DNA of 64,000 bases from Streptomyces venezuelae (GCF_008642335.1 NZ_CP029191.1:5580001-5644000); one strand, 5' to 3'; shown: positions 24,999 to 34,122, counted from the stretch's first letter. A program made the numbers and translations. Notes: generated by a model from the letters alone, not told the origin.

Positions 24999-25149
24999 GC
25001 ACTCGCTGAGCCCTTGACCCGCCGGTCCTTTTCGCAGGGCGGGCCCGGGGCAGCGGCCGGCCGGGCGGGCGGGGAGATCCACTCTCCCGCCCGCCACCGC
25101 AGAGCTACACCGAATTCACGTACCGCCGGTTCCAAGGAGCTGTTTTCCC

Positions 25150-25719
25150 ATGAGCGCCAAGTCACCGGGGCCGAACGACCACTTCCTCACCGTCTACCGC
25201 AGGAAGTTCCGGGCCTGGCGGGGCTCCCGCCCGTTCTGGGCAGGCCTCCTGACCATGCTTGGCGGCGTGCCGATCGCCTACCTGCCCTACGGCAACATCA
25301 AGCTCGGCAACCTGACGCTCGCCCTCGCCACGACGGCGGGAGCGGGTTCGCTGATCATCGGCGTACTCCTGATGGTGCTCGGCCTGACCATGTGGTTCCA
25401 GGTGCACACGCGCGTCTTCGCGGGTGTCGCGGCGATCCTGCTCGCCCTGGTCTCCCTGGTCGTCTCCAACATCGGCGGCTTCCTCGTCGGCTTCCTGCTC
25501 GCACTGATCGGCGGCGCCCTCGGCATCGCCTGGGGCGAGCCCGGAAGCGTGCCCGCCAAGGGCGCGAAGGGCGCGAAGGCCGCGAAGGGGCGTACGGAGA
25601 AGGAGTCCGAGCCCGCCGTCGCGGGCGCCCCGAACGGTGTGGACGGTGCGAGCGCCAACGACGATCTGTCAGCAACGAGCCCGGTGGACGGGACGAACGG
25701 GAGGCACCGTGCAGGCTGA
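25150..25719 (+). CDS. DUF6114 membrane protein
   Basis: A 189-residue protein with four hydrophobic segments (about 30-50, 56-80, 84-106, 110-130) starting with RKFRAWRGSRPFWAGLLTMLGGVPIAYLPYG, the DUF6114 signature. The cytoplasmic tail is low-complexity Lys/Ala (KGAKGAKAAKG). AAGGAG lies 10 nt before the ATG. It overlaps the next GTG by 11 nt. It likely forms a membrane complex with the DUF6230 protein and the next gene product. Confidence 0.85.
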   Translation: MSAKSPGPNDHFLTVYRRKFRAWRGSRPFWAGLLTMLGGVPIAYLPYGNIKLGNLTLALATTAGAGSLIIGVLLMVLGLTMWFQVHTRVFAGVAAILLALVSLVVSNIGGFLVGFLLALIGGALGIAWGEPGSVPAKGAKGAKAAKGRTEKESEPAVAGAPNGVDGASANDDLSATSPVDGTNGRHRAG

Positions 25720-27079
25720 CGAGGTGCACCACGACGACTCCGCGGGGGAGTCCCGTGCGAGATCCGGGCCGCGTCACGCGGCCCCCAGGAAGCCGCTGCT
25801 CACCCGTCTGCAGATGCCCGCGGGCAAGGCGATAGCCCTCGCGGCCATGCCGAGTGCGGTGCTCATGGGAATGGGCCTGACGCCCACGCTCGCGCAGGCG
25901 AAGCCGGGCGTCCCCAAGAACCCCTTCCGGGACGGCCCGTGCGTGACGGCGCCGGACGACGCTTCCAAGGACCTGGAAAAGGAAGCGAAGGACGCCAAGG
26001 ACGCGAAGGACGCGAAGGACGCCAAGGACGCCGAGGACGCCGAGAAGAAGGCGGAGCAGGACGAGGCGGCCAAGGACGAGGCGGCCAAGGACCGGGCGGG
26101 CAAGGGCTCCACCGAGCCGACGCCCCCCTCCTCGGGCGACAAGCCCTCCTCCTCGGGCGACAAGGCCGCGGAGGACAAGGCCGGGACCGGTTCCGGCGAC
26201 GGGGACAAGGGCACCACCGAGGAGCCCGCCCCGGACCCCACGCCCTCCAAGACCAAGAACCCCTGGGACCCGCTGGGCGTGGGCGACGCGCTCAAGGACG
26301 TCTTCACGCCCGACAAGCCCGCCGACAAGCCCGCCGACGAGCCCGCCGACGAGAAGTCCCCCGACGCGACGCCGTCCCCCTCCGCCTCGGAGGAGACCAA
26401 GTCGCCGGAGGACAAGCCCGAGGACAAGGCCGAGGACCCCGTCAAGGACACGACGGACAAGGTCACCGAGCCGGTCGAGGACGGCGTCGACGACCTCAAG
26501 GACAAGGCGGACGAGCTCAAGGACAAGGCCGAGGGCGACGCGTCCGACGAGGCCGAGGAGTCCGCGGACCCCATGGCCCCGGACGCGGACGGCAAGAAGC
26601 CGTTCCCGTGCGTGGTCGAGAAGAAGGTCGACGGCGACGCCGAGACGACGCCCGCGCCGATCCCGGACGACCCGTGGGAGCTGGAGGCCAGCTCCCTGCT
26701 CCTGAAGGGCCTCGACTACAAGGGCGTCGTGAACCTGACGACGGCCGGCGGCAAGAAGAAGCAGGCGCTGAAGTTCACGGTCGACAACGGCACGGACATC
26801 GGCGACCTGCACCAGATCGCCCCGGGCCCCGACGGCTCGAAGTACCACATCAGGGCGGACGAGGGCTCCACGTCCACGATCCGCGACGGGCAGACGATCA
26901 TGTACACGGAGCGGCTGCAGGGCAACCTGTTCGGCCTGATCCCGATCGTCTTCGACCCCGAGCACCCGCCGCCGCTGAACGTCCCCATCGCGTACTTCAC
27001 CAAGGTGAAGGTCGTGCAGGCCGCTCAGTTCGGCGGCACCCTGACGGTGCCGGGCCTGGAGCAGACGATCGACCGCTGA
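25709..27079 (+). CDS. Exported protein with long charged low-complexity region
   Basis: A 456-residue protein. The GTG at 25709 is preceded by GGGAGG and overlaps the DUF6114 gene by 11 nt. A signal-like hydrophobic segment (about 38-58) ends at ALAQA-type TLAQA (64). Residues about 83-290 are a repetitive Lys/Asp/Glu/Ala and Pro/Ser stretch, including KDAKDAKDAKDAKDAED. A C-terminal domain (about 300-456) has ASSLLLKGLDYKGVVNLTTAGGKKKQALKF, resembling the DUF6230-partner type. It is probably anchored and spans the wall through the charged linker. The function is unknown. Confidence 0.82.
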   Translation: MQADEVHHDDSAGESRARSGPRHAAPRKPLLTRLQMPAGKAIALAAMPSAVLMGMGLTPTLAQAKPGVPKNPFRDGPCVTAPDDASKDLEKEAKDAKDAKDAKDAKDAEDAEKKAEQDEAAKDEAAKDRAGKGSTEPTPPSSGDKPSSSGDKAAEDKAGTGSGDGDKGTTEEPAPDPTPSKTKNPWDPLGVGDALKDVFTPDKPADKPADEPADEKSPDATPSPSASEETKSPEDKPEDKAEDPVKDTTDKVTEPVEDGVDDLKDKADELKDKAEGDASDEAEESADPMAPDADGKKPFPCVVEKKVDGDAETTPAPIPDDPWELEASSLLLKGLDYKGVVNLTTAGGKKKQALKFTVDNGTDIGDLHQIAPGPDGSKYHIRADEGSTSTIRDGQTIMYTERLQGNLFGLIPIVFDPEHPPPLNVPIAYFTKVKVVQAAQFGGTLTVPGLEQTIDR

Positions 27080-27093
27080 ACCCCGTTCGTGAC

Positions 27094-27138
27094 CGACGCC
27101 GAGGGCGCCCCCTTTCGCAGGGGGCGCCCTCGGCGTCG
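27094..27138. terminator. Bidirectional terminator between convergent operons
   Basis: A perfect 20-bp stem (27094-27113 with 27119-27138; arm CGACGCCGAGGGCGCCCCCT) with a 5-nt TTCGC loop, lying between the exported-protein gene and pyk. Confidence 0.9.
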
Positions 27139-27164
27139 TACAGCGTCGTACGGGGGAGCGGCGG

Positions 27165-28595
27165 TCAGTCGCGCTCGCCGCCGCCCAGGTGGTGCACCCG
27201 GACCATGTTGGTGGTGCCGGGGACGCCGGGGGGCGAGCCCGCGGTGATGACGACCGTGTCGCCGTCGTTGAAGCGGTTGAGCTTGATCAGCTCGGCGTCG
27301 ACGAGCTCGACCATCGCGTCGGTGTTGTCGACGTGCGGCACGACGTACGTGTCGACGCCCCAGCTCAGCGTGAGCTGGTTGCGGGTCGACTCGTCCGTGG
27401 TGAACGCCAGGATCGGCTGGGCCGCGCGGTAGCGCGAGAGACGGCGGGCCGTGTCGCCGGACTGCGTGAAGGCGATCAGCGCCTCGCCGCCGAGGAAGTC
27501 CGCGATCTCGCACGCGGCACGGGCCACCGAACCACCCTGCGTGCGGGGCTTCTTGCCCGGCACCAGCGGCTGCAGGCCCTTGGAGAGCAGCTCGCCCTCG
27601 GCGGCCTGCACGATCTTCGACATCGTCTTGACGGTCTCGATCGGGTACGCGCCGACGCTCGACTCGGCCGACAGCATGACCGCGTCGGCGCCGTCCAGGA
27701 TCGCGTTGGCGACGTCGGACGCCTCGGCGCGCGTGGGGCGCGAGTTGGTGATCATCGACTCCATCATCTGGGTCGCGACGATCACCGGCTTGGCGTTGCG
27801 GCGGCACATCTCCACGAGGCGCTTCTGCACCATCGGGACCTTCTCGAGCGGGTACTCGACGGCGAGGTCGCCACGGGCCACCATCACGGCGTCGAACGCC
27901 GCGACGACGCCCTCCATGTTGGCGACGGCCTGCGGCTTCTCCACCTTGGCGATGACGGGGACCCGGCGGCCCTCCTCGTCCATCACCTTGTGGACGTCCT
28001 TGACGTCGTTGGCGTCGCGCACGAAGGACAGGGCGACCATGTCGCAGCCCATCTTCAGGGCGAAGCGGAGGTCCTCGATGTCCTTCTCCGACAGGGCGGG
28101 CACGTTCACGGCCGCGCCGGGCAGGTTGATGCCCTTGTGGTCGGAGATGACACCGCCCTCGACGACGATCGTCTTCACGCGCGGGCCGTCCACCTCGACG
28201 ACGCGCAGCTCGACGTTGCCGTCGTTGATGAGGATCTGGTCGCCCTTGGAGACGTCGCCGGGCAGACCCTTGTAGGTCGTGCCGCAGATGGACTTGTCGC
28301 CGGGGACGTCCTCGGTGGTGATGGTGAACTCGTCACCGCGCACCAGCTCGACGGGACCCTCGGCGAAGGTCTCCAGACGGATCTTCGGGCCCTGGAGGTC
28401 GGCGAGGACGCCGATGGCACGGCCGGTCTTCCCGGCGGCCGCACGGACGCGGTCGTACCGCCCCTGGTGCTCGGCGTGCGTGCCGTGGCTGAAGTTGAAT
28501 CGGGCCACGTTCATGCCGGCCTCGATCAGCGAGACGAGCTGCTCTTCGGAGTCGACGGCGGGGCCCAGCGTGCAGACGATTTTGGAACGGCGCAT
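27165..28595 (-). CDS. pyk: Pyruvate kinase
   Basis: A 476-residue pyruvate kinase, the last glycolytic step (PEP + ADP to pyruvate + ATP). The start is MRRSKIVCTLGPAVDSEEQL and the substrate-binding motif is ARFNFSHGTH. The catalytic Lys region is VPVIAKVEKPQAV, with MVARGDLAVEYPLEKVP and the effector domain after QTMKSxx-like MSKIVQAAE. A -10 hexamer sits 7 nt before the ATG. It is followed upstream by ackA and pta on the same strand, with pfkA divergent: a compact central-carbon block. Confidence 0.97.
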   Translation of the reverse strand: MRRSKIVCTLGPAVDSEEQLVSLIEAGMNVARFNFSHGTHAEHQGRYDRVRAAAGKTGRAIGVLADLQGPKIRLETFAEGPVELVRGDEFTITTEDVPGDKSICGTTYKGLPGDVSKGDQILINDGNVELRVVEVDGPRVKTIVVEGGVISDHKGINLPGAAVNVPALSEKDIEDLRFALKMGCDMVALSFVRDANDVKDVHKVMDEEGRRVPVIAKVEKPQAVANMEGVVAAFDAVMVARGDLAVEYPLEKVPMVQKRLVEMCRRNAKPVIVATQMMESMITNSRPTRAEASDVANAILDGADAVMLSAESSVGAYPIETVKTMSKIVQAAEGELLSKGLQPLVPGKKPRTQGGSVARAACEIADFLGGEALIAFTQSGDTARRLSRYRAAQPILAFTTDESTRNQLTLSWGVDTYVVPHVDNTDAMVELVDAELIKLNRFNDGDTVVITAGSPPGVPGTTNMVRVHHLGGGERD

Positions 28596-28602
28596 GGGGG
28601 CG

Positions 28603-28637
28603 ATCCTATCGGTTTGTTTCGCTACGGAATATTCCGT
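28603..28637 (-). promoter_or_regulatory. pyk promoter (leaderless type) and 14-bp palindrome
   Basis: TAGGAT (28608-28603) ends 7 nt before the pyk ATG, so the message is predicted to be leaderless. The perfect palindrome ACGGAATATTCCGT (28624-28637) covers the -35 region and no good -35 hexamer is seen, so an activator may bind there. Confidence 0.6.
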
Positions 28638-28669
28638 CTGGTGGAATCTACAAATGGGCGGACGGGCGC

Positions 28670-29884
28670 TCAGGCGTTGCGGTCACTGACCAATGCATAC
28701 GTCTGATCGGCGATCTCCAGTTCTTCGTCGGTGGGCACCACGGCGACGGCCACGCGCGCGTACTCCGGCGAAATGAGACGGGCTTCGTCGGAACGTACGG
28801 AATTGAGAGCGCCGTCCACCGCGAGACCCAGCTCCTCCAGGCCCGCCACCGCCGCTTCCCGCACCGGAGCGGCGTTCTCGCCGACCCCGGCGGTGAACGC
28901 GATGGCGTCCACCCGGCCGAGCACCGCGTAATAGGCGCCGATGTACTTCTTCAAACGGTGGATGTAGATCTCGAAGGCGAGAGCCGCCTCTTCGTCACCG
29001 GCGTCTATACGGCGCCTGATCTCCCGCATGTCGTTGTCGCCGCAGAGACCGATCAGACCGCTCTTCTTGTTGACCAGAATGTCGATCTCGTCGATGGACA
29101 TTCCGCCGACCCGGGCGAGATGGAAGATCACCGCCGGATCCATGTCACCGGTACGGGTACCCATCACGAGCCCCTCCAGTGGCGTGAGCCCCATCGAGGT
29201 GTCGACGCAACGACCGCCCCGCACCGCGCTCGCCGAAGCGCCGTTGCCCAGGTGCAGCACGATCACGTTGACGTCCTCGGGCGCCCTGCCCAGCAGCTGC
29301 GCGGTCTTGCGCGAGACGTACGCGTGGGACGTGCCGTGGAAGCCGTAGCGCCGCACGCGGTGCTCGTCGGCGGTCTTCACGTCCAGCGCGTAGCGCGCCG
29401 CGGACTCCGGCATCGTCGTGTGGAACGCCGTGTCGAAGACGGCGACCTGCGGCAGGTCGGGGCGGAGCGCCTGCGCGGTGCGGATGCCGGTGATGTTCGC
29501 CGGGTTGTGCAGCGGAGCCACCGGCACCAGCCGCTCGATCTCCTTCATGACCGCGTCGTCGATCACGGTCGGCTCGGTGAACTTCAGACCGCCGTGCACC
29601 ACGCGGTGGCCGATCGCGGCGAGCTCGGGGGAGTCCAGGCCGAGCCCGTCCGCGGCCAGCTCGTCGGCGACGGCACGCAGCGCCTGCTCGTGGTCGGCCA
29701 TCGGCTCCTCGCGCTCACGCGGCTCGCCGCCGCCGGTCAGCGGGGTGTGCTTGAGCCGGGAGATCTCCTCGCCGATCCGCTCGACCAGGCCCACGGCGAG
29801 CCGCGAGCTGTCCCGCATGTCGAGGAGCTGGTACTTCACCGACGACGAGCCGGAGTTGAGGACGAGTACGCGCGTGGCGGTCAC
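28670..29884 (-). CDS. ackA: Acetate kinase
   Basis: A 404-residue acetate kinase (acetyl phosphate + ADP to acetate + ATP). The GTG at 29884 gives VTATRVLVLNSGSSSVKYQLLDM, the ASKHA phosphate-1 motif. Other features are IGHRVVHGG, YGFHGTSHAYV, VIVLHLGNGASASAV and FTAGVGENA. It lies 34 nt after pta and is probably cotranscribed with it, giving the Pta-AckA pathway. The upstream in-frame extension is low-complexity Ser/Pro/Arg and rejected. Confidence 0.97.
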   Translation of the reverse strand: MTATRVLVLNSGSSSVKYQLLDMRDSSRLAVGLVERIGEEISRLKHTPLTGGGEPREREEPMADHEQALRAVADELAADGLGLDSPELAAIGHRVVHGGLKFTEPTVIDDAVMKEIERLVPVAPLHNPANITGIRTAQALRPDLPQVAVFDTAFHTTMPESAARYALDVKTADEHRVRRYGFHGTSHAYVSRKTAQLLGRAPEDVNVIVLHLGNGASASAVRGGRCVDTSMGLTPLEGLVMGTRTGDMDPAVIFHLARVGGMSIDEIDILVNKKSGLIGLCGDNDMREIRRRIDAGDEEAALAFEIYIHRLKKYIGAYYAVLGRVDAIAFTAGVGENAAPVREAAVAGLEELGLAVDGALNSVRSDEARLISPEYARVAVAVVPTDEELEIADQTYALVSDRNA

Positions 29885-29918
29885 TGATCGAGACACCTTC
29901 TGTGGGGGCTGCGGGGGG

Positions 29919-32000
29919 TTACTGGGTCGGCGGCTGGGGCTGGGACTGGATCGCCGTGATGGCGACGGTGTTGACGATGTCCTGGACGAGCGCGCCACGG
30001 GACAGGTCGTTGACCGGCTTGCGCAGGCCCTGGAGGACCGGGCCGACGGCGATCGCGCCGGCCGAGCGCTGCACGGCCTTGTACGTGTTGTTGCCGGTGT
30101 TCAGGTCGGGGAAGATCAGCACGCTGGCCTGGCCCGCGACGTCCGAGTCCGGCAGCTTGGTCGCCGCGACCGACGGCTCGACGGCGGCGTCGTACTGGAT
30201 CGGCCCCTCGATCTTCAGGTCGGAGCGCTGGGCCCGCACCAGCTCGGTGGCCTCGCGCACCTTGTCGACGTCGGCGCCCGAACCGGACGTGCCCGTCGAG
30301 TACGACAGCATCGCGATCCGCGGCTCCACCCCGAACTGCTCGGCGGTGGTCGCCGACTGCACGGCGATGTCCGCGAGCTGCGGGGCGTTCGGGTCCGGGT
30401 TGACCGCGCAGTCGCCGTACACGAGGACCTTGTCGGCCAGGCACATGAAGAACACGGAGCTCACGATGGAGGCGTCCGGCTTGGTCTTGATGATCTCGAA
30501 GGCGGGGCGGATGGTCGCCGCCGTCGAGTGGACGGAGCCCGACACCATGCCGTCGGCGAGACCCTCCTGCACCATCAGCGTGCCGAAGTAGTTCACGTCG
30601 GCCACCACGTCGTACGCGAGCTCGACGGTGACGCCCTTGTGGGCGCGCAGCTCGGCGTAGGCGGCGGCGAAGCGGTCCCGCAGCTCGGAGGTCTGCGGGT
30701 CGATGAGCTCGGAGTCGGCGAGGTCCACGCCGAGGTCGGCGGCCTTCTTCCGGATCTGCTCGACCGGGCCGAGCAGCGTCAGGTCACAGACCCGGCGGCG
30801 CAGCAGCACGTCGGCGGCGCGCAGCACCCGCTCCTCGGTGCCCTCGGGCAGCACGACGCGGCGCCGGTCGGCGCGCGCCCGCTCCAGGAGCTTGTGCTCG
30901 AACATCATCGGCGTGAGGCGGTCGCTGCTGGGCGCCGAGACGCGCTTGAGCAGGTCTGCGCTGTCGACGTACCGCTCGAAGAGACCGAGGGCCGTCTCCG
31001 CCTTGCGGGGCGTCGCCGCGTTGAGCTTCCCCTCCAGCGCGAAGAGCTCCGCCGCGGTGGGGAAGGAGCCGCCGGAGACCGCGACGACCGGGGTGCCGGG
31101 GGCGAGCCGGTCGGCGAGGGTGAGTATCTCCTGGCCCGGCTGCTCGTTCAGGGTCAGCAGGACGCCCGCGATGGGCGGGGTGCCCGCGCTGTGCGCGGCG
31201 AGCGAGCCCACGACGAGGTCGGCGCGATCGCCGGGGGTGACGACCAGGCAGCCCGGGGTCAGGGCGTTCAGGAAGTTGGGCAGCATGGCGCCGCCGAACA
31301 CGAAGTCCAGGGCGTCGCGCGCGAGCCCCGAGTCGTCGCCGAGCAGCACGCGGCCGCCCAGCGCGTGGGTGATCTGCGCGACCGTCGGCGCGGAGAGCGC
31401 GGGCTCGTCCGGCAGGACGTAGCAGGGCACGGGGAGGCGGGCGTCGAGGCGCTCGTGGATCTCGTCCCGGTCGGCGGGGGCGACCCGGTTGGTGACCATC
31501 GCGAGGACGTCGCAGCCGAGCGAGTCGTACGCGCGGTAGGCGTTGCGGGTCTCGGCGCGCACGGACTCGGCGGTCTGGTTCTTGCCGCCGACCACGGGCA
31601 GCACGGAGGCGCCGAACTCGTTGGCGAGCCGAGCGTTCAGCGCGAGCTCGTCGGGCAGCTGGGTGTCGGCGAAATCCGTACCAAGCACGAGAACGACTTC
31701 ATAGTCCCTCGCGACCCGGTGGAACCGGTCGACGAGCCGCGAGACCAGTTCGTCGGTGCCCTGCTCCGCCTGGAGCGCGGACGCCTCGTGGTAGTCCATG
31801 CCGTACACGGTCGCGGCGTCCTGCGAGAGCCGGTACCGGGCGCGCAGCAGGTCGAAGAGGCGGTCCGGGCCGTCGTGGACCAGTGGCCGGAAGACGCCCA
31901 CCCGGTCGACCTGCCGGGTGAGAAGCTCCATGACTCCCAGTTCGACGACCTGGCGGCCGTCGCCCCGGTCGATGCCGGTCACGTACACGCTGCGCGTCAC
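29919..32000 (-). CDS. pta: Phosphate acetyltransferase, long form
   Basis: A 693-residue enzyme (acetyl-CoA + Pi to acetyl phosphate). Domains: an N-terminal P-loop NTPase-like region (about 1-180), a DRTGG domain (about 210-320), and the catalytic PTA_PTB domain (about 362-693) with RRVVLPEGTEERVLRAAD and the closing SCxxN-type GALVQDIVNTVAI. The N-terminal P-loop is degenerate: GIDRGDGRQVV has Arg where Lys is expected and lacks the usual GKT, so ATP hydrolysis is doubtful. The start is GTG at 32000. Confidence 0.96.
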   Translation of the reverse strand: MTRSVYVTGIDRGDGRQVVELGVMELLTRQVDRVGVFRPLVHDGPDRLFDLLRARYRLSQDAATVYGMDYHEASALQAEQGTDELVSRLVDRFHRVARDYEVVLVLGTDFADTQLPDELALNARLANEFGASVLPVVGGKNQTAESVRAETRNAYRAYDSLGCDVLAMVTNRVAPADRDEIHERLDARLPVPCYVLPDEPALSAPTVAQITHALGGRVLLGDDSGLARDALDFVFGGAMLPNFLNALTPGCLVVTPGDRADLVVGSLAAHSAGTPPIAGVLLTLNEQPGQEILTLADRLAPGTPVVAVSGGSFPTAAELFALEGKLNAATPRKAETALGLFERYVDSADLLKRVSAPSSDRLTPMMFEHKLLERARADRRRVVLPEGTEERVLRAADVLLRRRVCDLTLLGPVEQIRKKAADLGVDLADSELIDPQTSELRDRFAAAYAELRAHKGVTVELAYDVVADVNYFGTLMVQEGLADGMVSGSVHSTAATIRPAFEIIKTKPDASIVSSVFFMCLADKVLVYGDCAVNPDPNAPQLADIAVQSATTAEQFGVEPRIAMLSYSTGTSGSGADVDKVREATELVRAQRSDLKIEGPIQYDAAVEPSVAATKLPDSDVAGQASVLIFPDLNTGNNTYKAVQRSAGAIAVGPVLQGLRKPVNDLSRGALVQDIVNTVAITAIQSQPQPPTQ

Positions 32001-32312
32001 GCGTGCTCTCTCCTTCTACGAGGTCGGTGGACTTCATGGGGGCCAGGAGGACCCGTCGGCGCCCCGAGTCGGACAAAGTACCCGATATCGCGGCTGTGTC
32101 CCCTTGACAATACCTCTGCGGCTGAGTAGGCCGCCCGCCGGACGAAAGGCCCGGCGCCCGGGGTGCGAAGGTCCCTGCCCACCCCTTCCCCAAGTCCCCG
32201 CCCGGCCGTCGGACACACATCCGTCGGACATGTGTGAGCGGCGACCCCCCTTCGGCCGTGGAACAATCGGACCGGCTCACAAGTACCAGCAGCGAGCAGG
32301 AGACACAGCGCG
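32001..32312. promoter_or_regulatory. Divergent pta/pfkA intergenic region with candidate pfkA promoter
   Basis: The plus strand has TTGACA (32104-32109), 17 nt, TAGGCC (32127-32132). The -35 is a perfect consensus but the -10 is weak. Nothing else recognisable lies in these 312 bp. Confidence 0.45.
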
Positions 32313-33338
32313 ATGCGTATCGGAATTCTCACCGCGGGCGGCGACTGCCCGGGCCTCAACGCAGTGATCCGGTCGGTCGTGCACCGCGCCGTGACGCACC
32401 ACGGCGACGAGGTCATCGGCTTCGAGGACGGCTACGCGGGCCTGCTCGACGGGCGGTACCGCGCCCTCGACCTGAATGCCGTCAGCGGCATCCTGGCCCG
32501 CGGCGGCACCATCCTCGGCTCCTCCCGCCTGGAGCGCGCACGCTTCCGCGCGGCCTGCGACAACGCCAAGGAGCTCATCGAGCGCAGCGGCTTCGACGCG
32601 CTCATCCCGATCGGCGGCGAGGGCACCCTGACGGCGGCGCGGATGCTGTCCGACGCGGGCGTGCCGGTCGTCGGCGTACCGAAGACCATCGACAACGACA
32701 TCTCCTCCACGGACCGCACCTTCGGCTTCGACACGGCGGTCGGCGTGGCGACCGAGGCGATGGACCGCCTGAAGACCACGGCGGAGTCCCACCAGCGCGT
32801 GATGGTCGTCGAGGTCATGGGCCGCCACGCGGGCTGGATCGCCCTGGAGTCCGGCATGGCCGGCGGCGCGCACGGCATCTGTCTGCCCGAGCGGCCCTTC
32901 GACCCCGCCGACCTGGTCGCGATGGTCGAGGAGCGGTTCTCGCGCGGCAAGAAGTTCGCGGTGATCTGCGTCGCCGAGGGCGCGCACCCGCAGGACGGCA
33001 CGATGAACTACGGCAAGGGCGCGATCGACCAGTTCGGCCACGAGCGCTTCCAGGGCATCGGCACGGCGCTCGCGTACGAGCTGGAGTCCCGCCTCGGCAA
33101 GGAGGCCAAGCCGGTCATCCTGGGCCACGTCCAGCGCGGCGGCACCCCCACGGCGTACGACCGCGTCCTCGCGACCCGCTTCGGCTGGCACGCGGTGGAG
33201 GCGGTGCACCGCGGCGACTACGGGCGGATGACGGCGCTGCGGGGCACGGACATCACGATGGTGCCGCTGGCGGAGGCGACCACGGAGCTCAAGACGGTCC
33301 CCAAGGACCGGATGGACGAGGCGGAGTCGGTCTTCTGA
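32313..33338 (+). CDS. pfkA: 6-phosphofructokinase, ATP-dependent
   Basis: A 341-residue group III phosphofructokinase. GGDCPGLNAVIR, PIGGEGTLTAA and VPKTIDNDI are the active-site boxes. At the two donor-specificity positions (E. coli 104/124) it has Gly and Lys. Gly at 104 indicates ATP rather than PPi as phosphoryl donor, and Lys at 124 is retained from PPi-type ancestors, the known pattern of the Streptomyces ATP enzyme. AGCAGGAGA precedes the ATG. Confidence 0.96.
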   Translation: MRIGILTAGGDCPGLNAVIRSVVHRAVTHHGDEVIGFEDGYAGLLDGRYRALDLNAVSGILARGGTILGSSRLERARFRAACDNAKELIERSGFDALIPIGGEGTLTAARMLSDAGVPVVGVPKTIDNDISSTDRTFGFDTAVGVATEAMDRLKTTAESHQRVMVVEVMGRHAGWIALESGMAGGAHGICLPERPFDPADLVAMVEERFSRGKKFAVICVAEGAHPQDGTMNYGKGAIDQFGHERFQGIGTALAYELESRLGKEAKPVILGHVQRGGTPTAYDRVLATRFGWHAVEAVHRGDYGRMTALRGTDITMVPLAEATTELKTVPKDRMDEAESVF

Positions 33339-33354
33339 CCTGCCCCGGCAGGTC
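33337..33354. terminator. Hairpin at the pfkA 3' end
   Basis: GACCTGCC/GGCAGGTC with a 2-nt centre overlaps the pfkA stop; G/C-rich hairpins follow. It may act as a terminator towards the convergent gene at 33379. Confidence 0.3.
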
Positions 33355-33378
33355 ACGGGACCCGTCGGGGCCGGGCCC

Positions 33379-34122
33379 TCAGCCCCGCCCACCCCGGACC
33401 AACGCCCAGAAATGCTCGAGAACCCGCTCCAGATAGTCCCGCCCGGCTTCCCCGGACGCGTCCGACCCGGCGCCGCCGCCCCAGCTCAGGGTCCGCGCCA
33501 TGCGTGACTGGTAGTCCTCGTGCATCTGCCGCAGCACGTCCTCGACGTGCCGCTTCTCCAGGGGCAGCAGCTTGCTGACCGGCCGCACGTACCCCTGCCA
33601 GCGAGTACTGACGGCGCTGCGCAGCAGCTCGGCGAGCCGGTCCGCCCGCCCCGTCACGGTCACGAAGTCGGGCGTCGACAGCTGGAGCACCTCGGCGAGG
33701 GCGGCGGACTGCCGTTCGTTGCCCCGCCACGTGTCGGTCTCCTCCATCCGCAGATACGCCTGGATCTCCACGCCCGACCCGCGCGCGACGTCCTCCGGCG
33801 CGAGCCCGCGCGCGATCCGGTGCTCGCGCAGGGTCCGCGCGGCCCCCATCAGCTCCCCCGGTGAACACCACAGCGTCGCGGCGAGCGCGGTCAGCTCGGC
33901 GGACGTGGGCGAGGAGAGCCCGCGCTCCCAGGCGGCGACGGTGTCGGCGGTGACGTAGGCGAGCCCGTAACTGGCCCGCATCCCATAGGCGACATGCCCG
34001 TGCGCCATCCCCAGCGCCTCCCGAAGGCGCCGGGCGGCAGGGAAGTCGAAGGGAGGGGTGGGCTGCGTGGGCTGCTGGGGGCGGTGCGGCGGCTGGCCGG
34101 CTTGGCTCGGTTGCACGGGCAC
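33379..34122 (-). CDS. Double-HTH (XRE-like) DNA-binding protein
   Basis: A 247-residue protein with a Pro/Gln-rich leader (1-28) followed by two XRE-type HTH units. The first (about 30-92) contains YVTADTVAAWERGLSSPTSAELTALAATLWCSPGEL. The second (about 97-155) contains LREHRIARGLAPEDVARGSGVEIQAYLRMEE. The C-terminal about 90 residues are helical, with a Gly/Ser patch. It is usually next to pfkA in Streptomyces. The regulon is unknown. The GTG start at 34122 is the first reasonable one. Confidence 0.82.
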   Translation of the reverse strand: MPVQPSQAGQPPHRPQQPTQPTPPFDFPAARRLREALGMAHGHVAYGMRASYGLAYVTADTVAAWERGLSSPTSAELTALAATLWCSPGELMGAARTLREHRIARGLAPEDVARGSGVEIQAYLRMEETDTWRGNERQSAALAEVLQLSTPDFVTVTGRADRLAELLRSAVSTRWQGYVRPVSKLLPLEKRHVEDVLRQMHEDYQSRMARTLSWGGGAGSDASGEAGRDYLERVLEHFWALVRGGRG

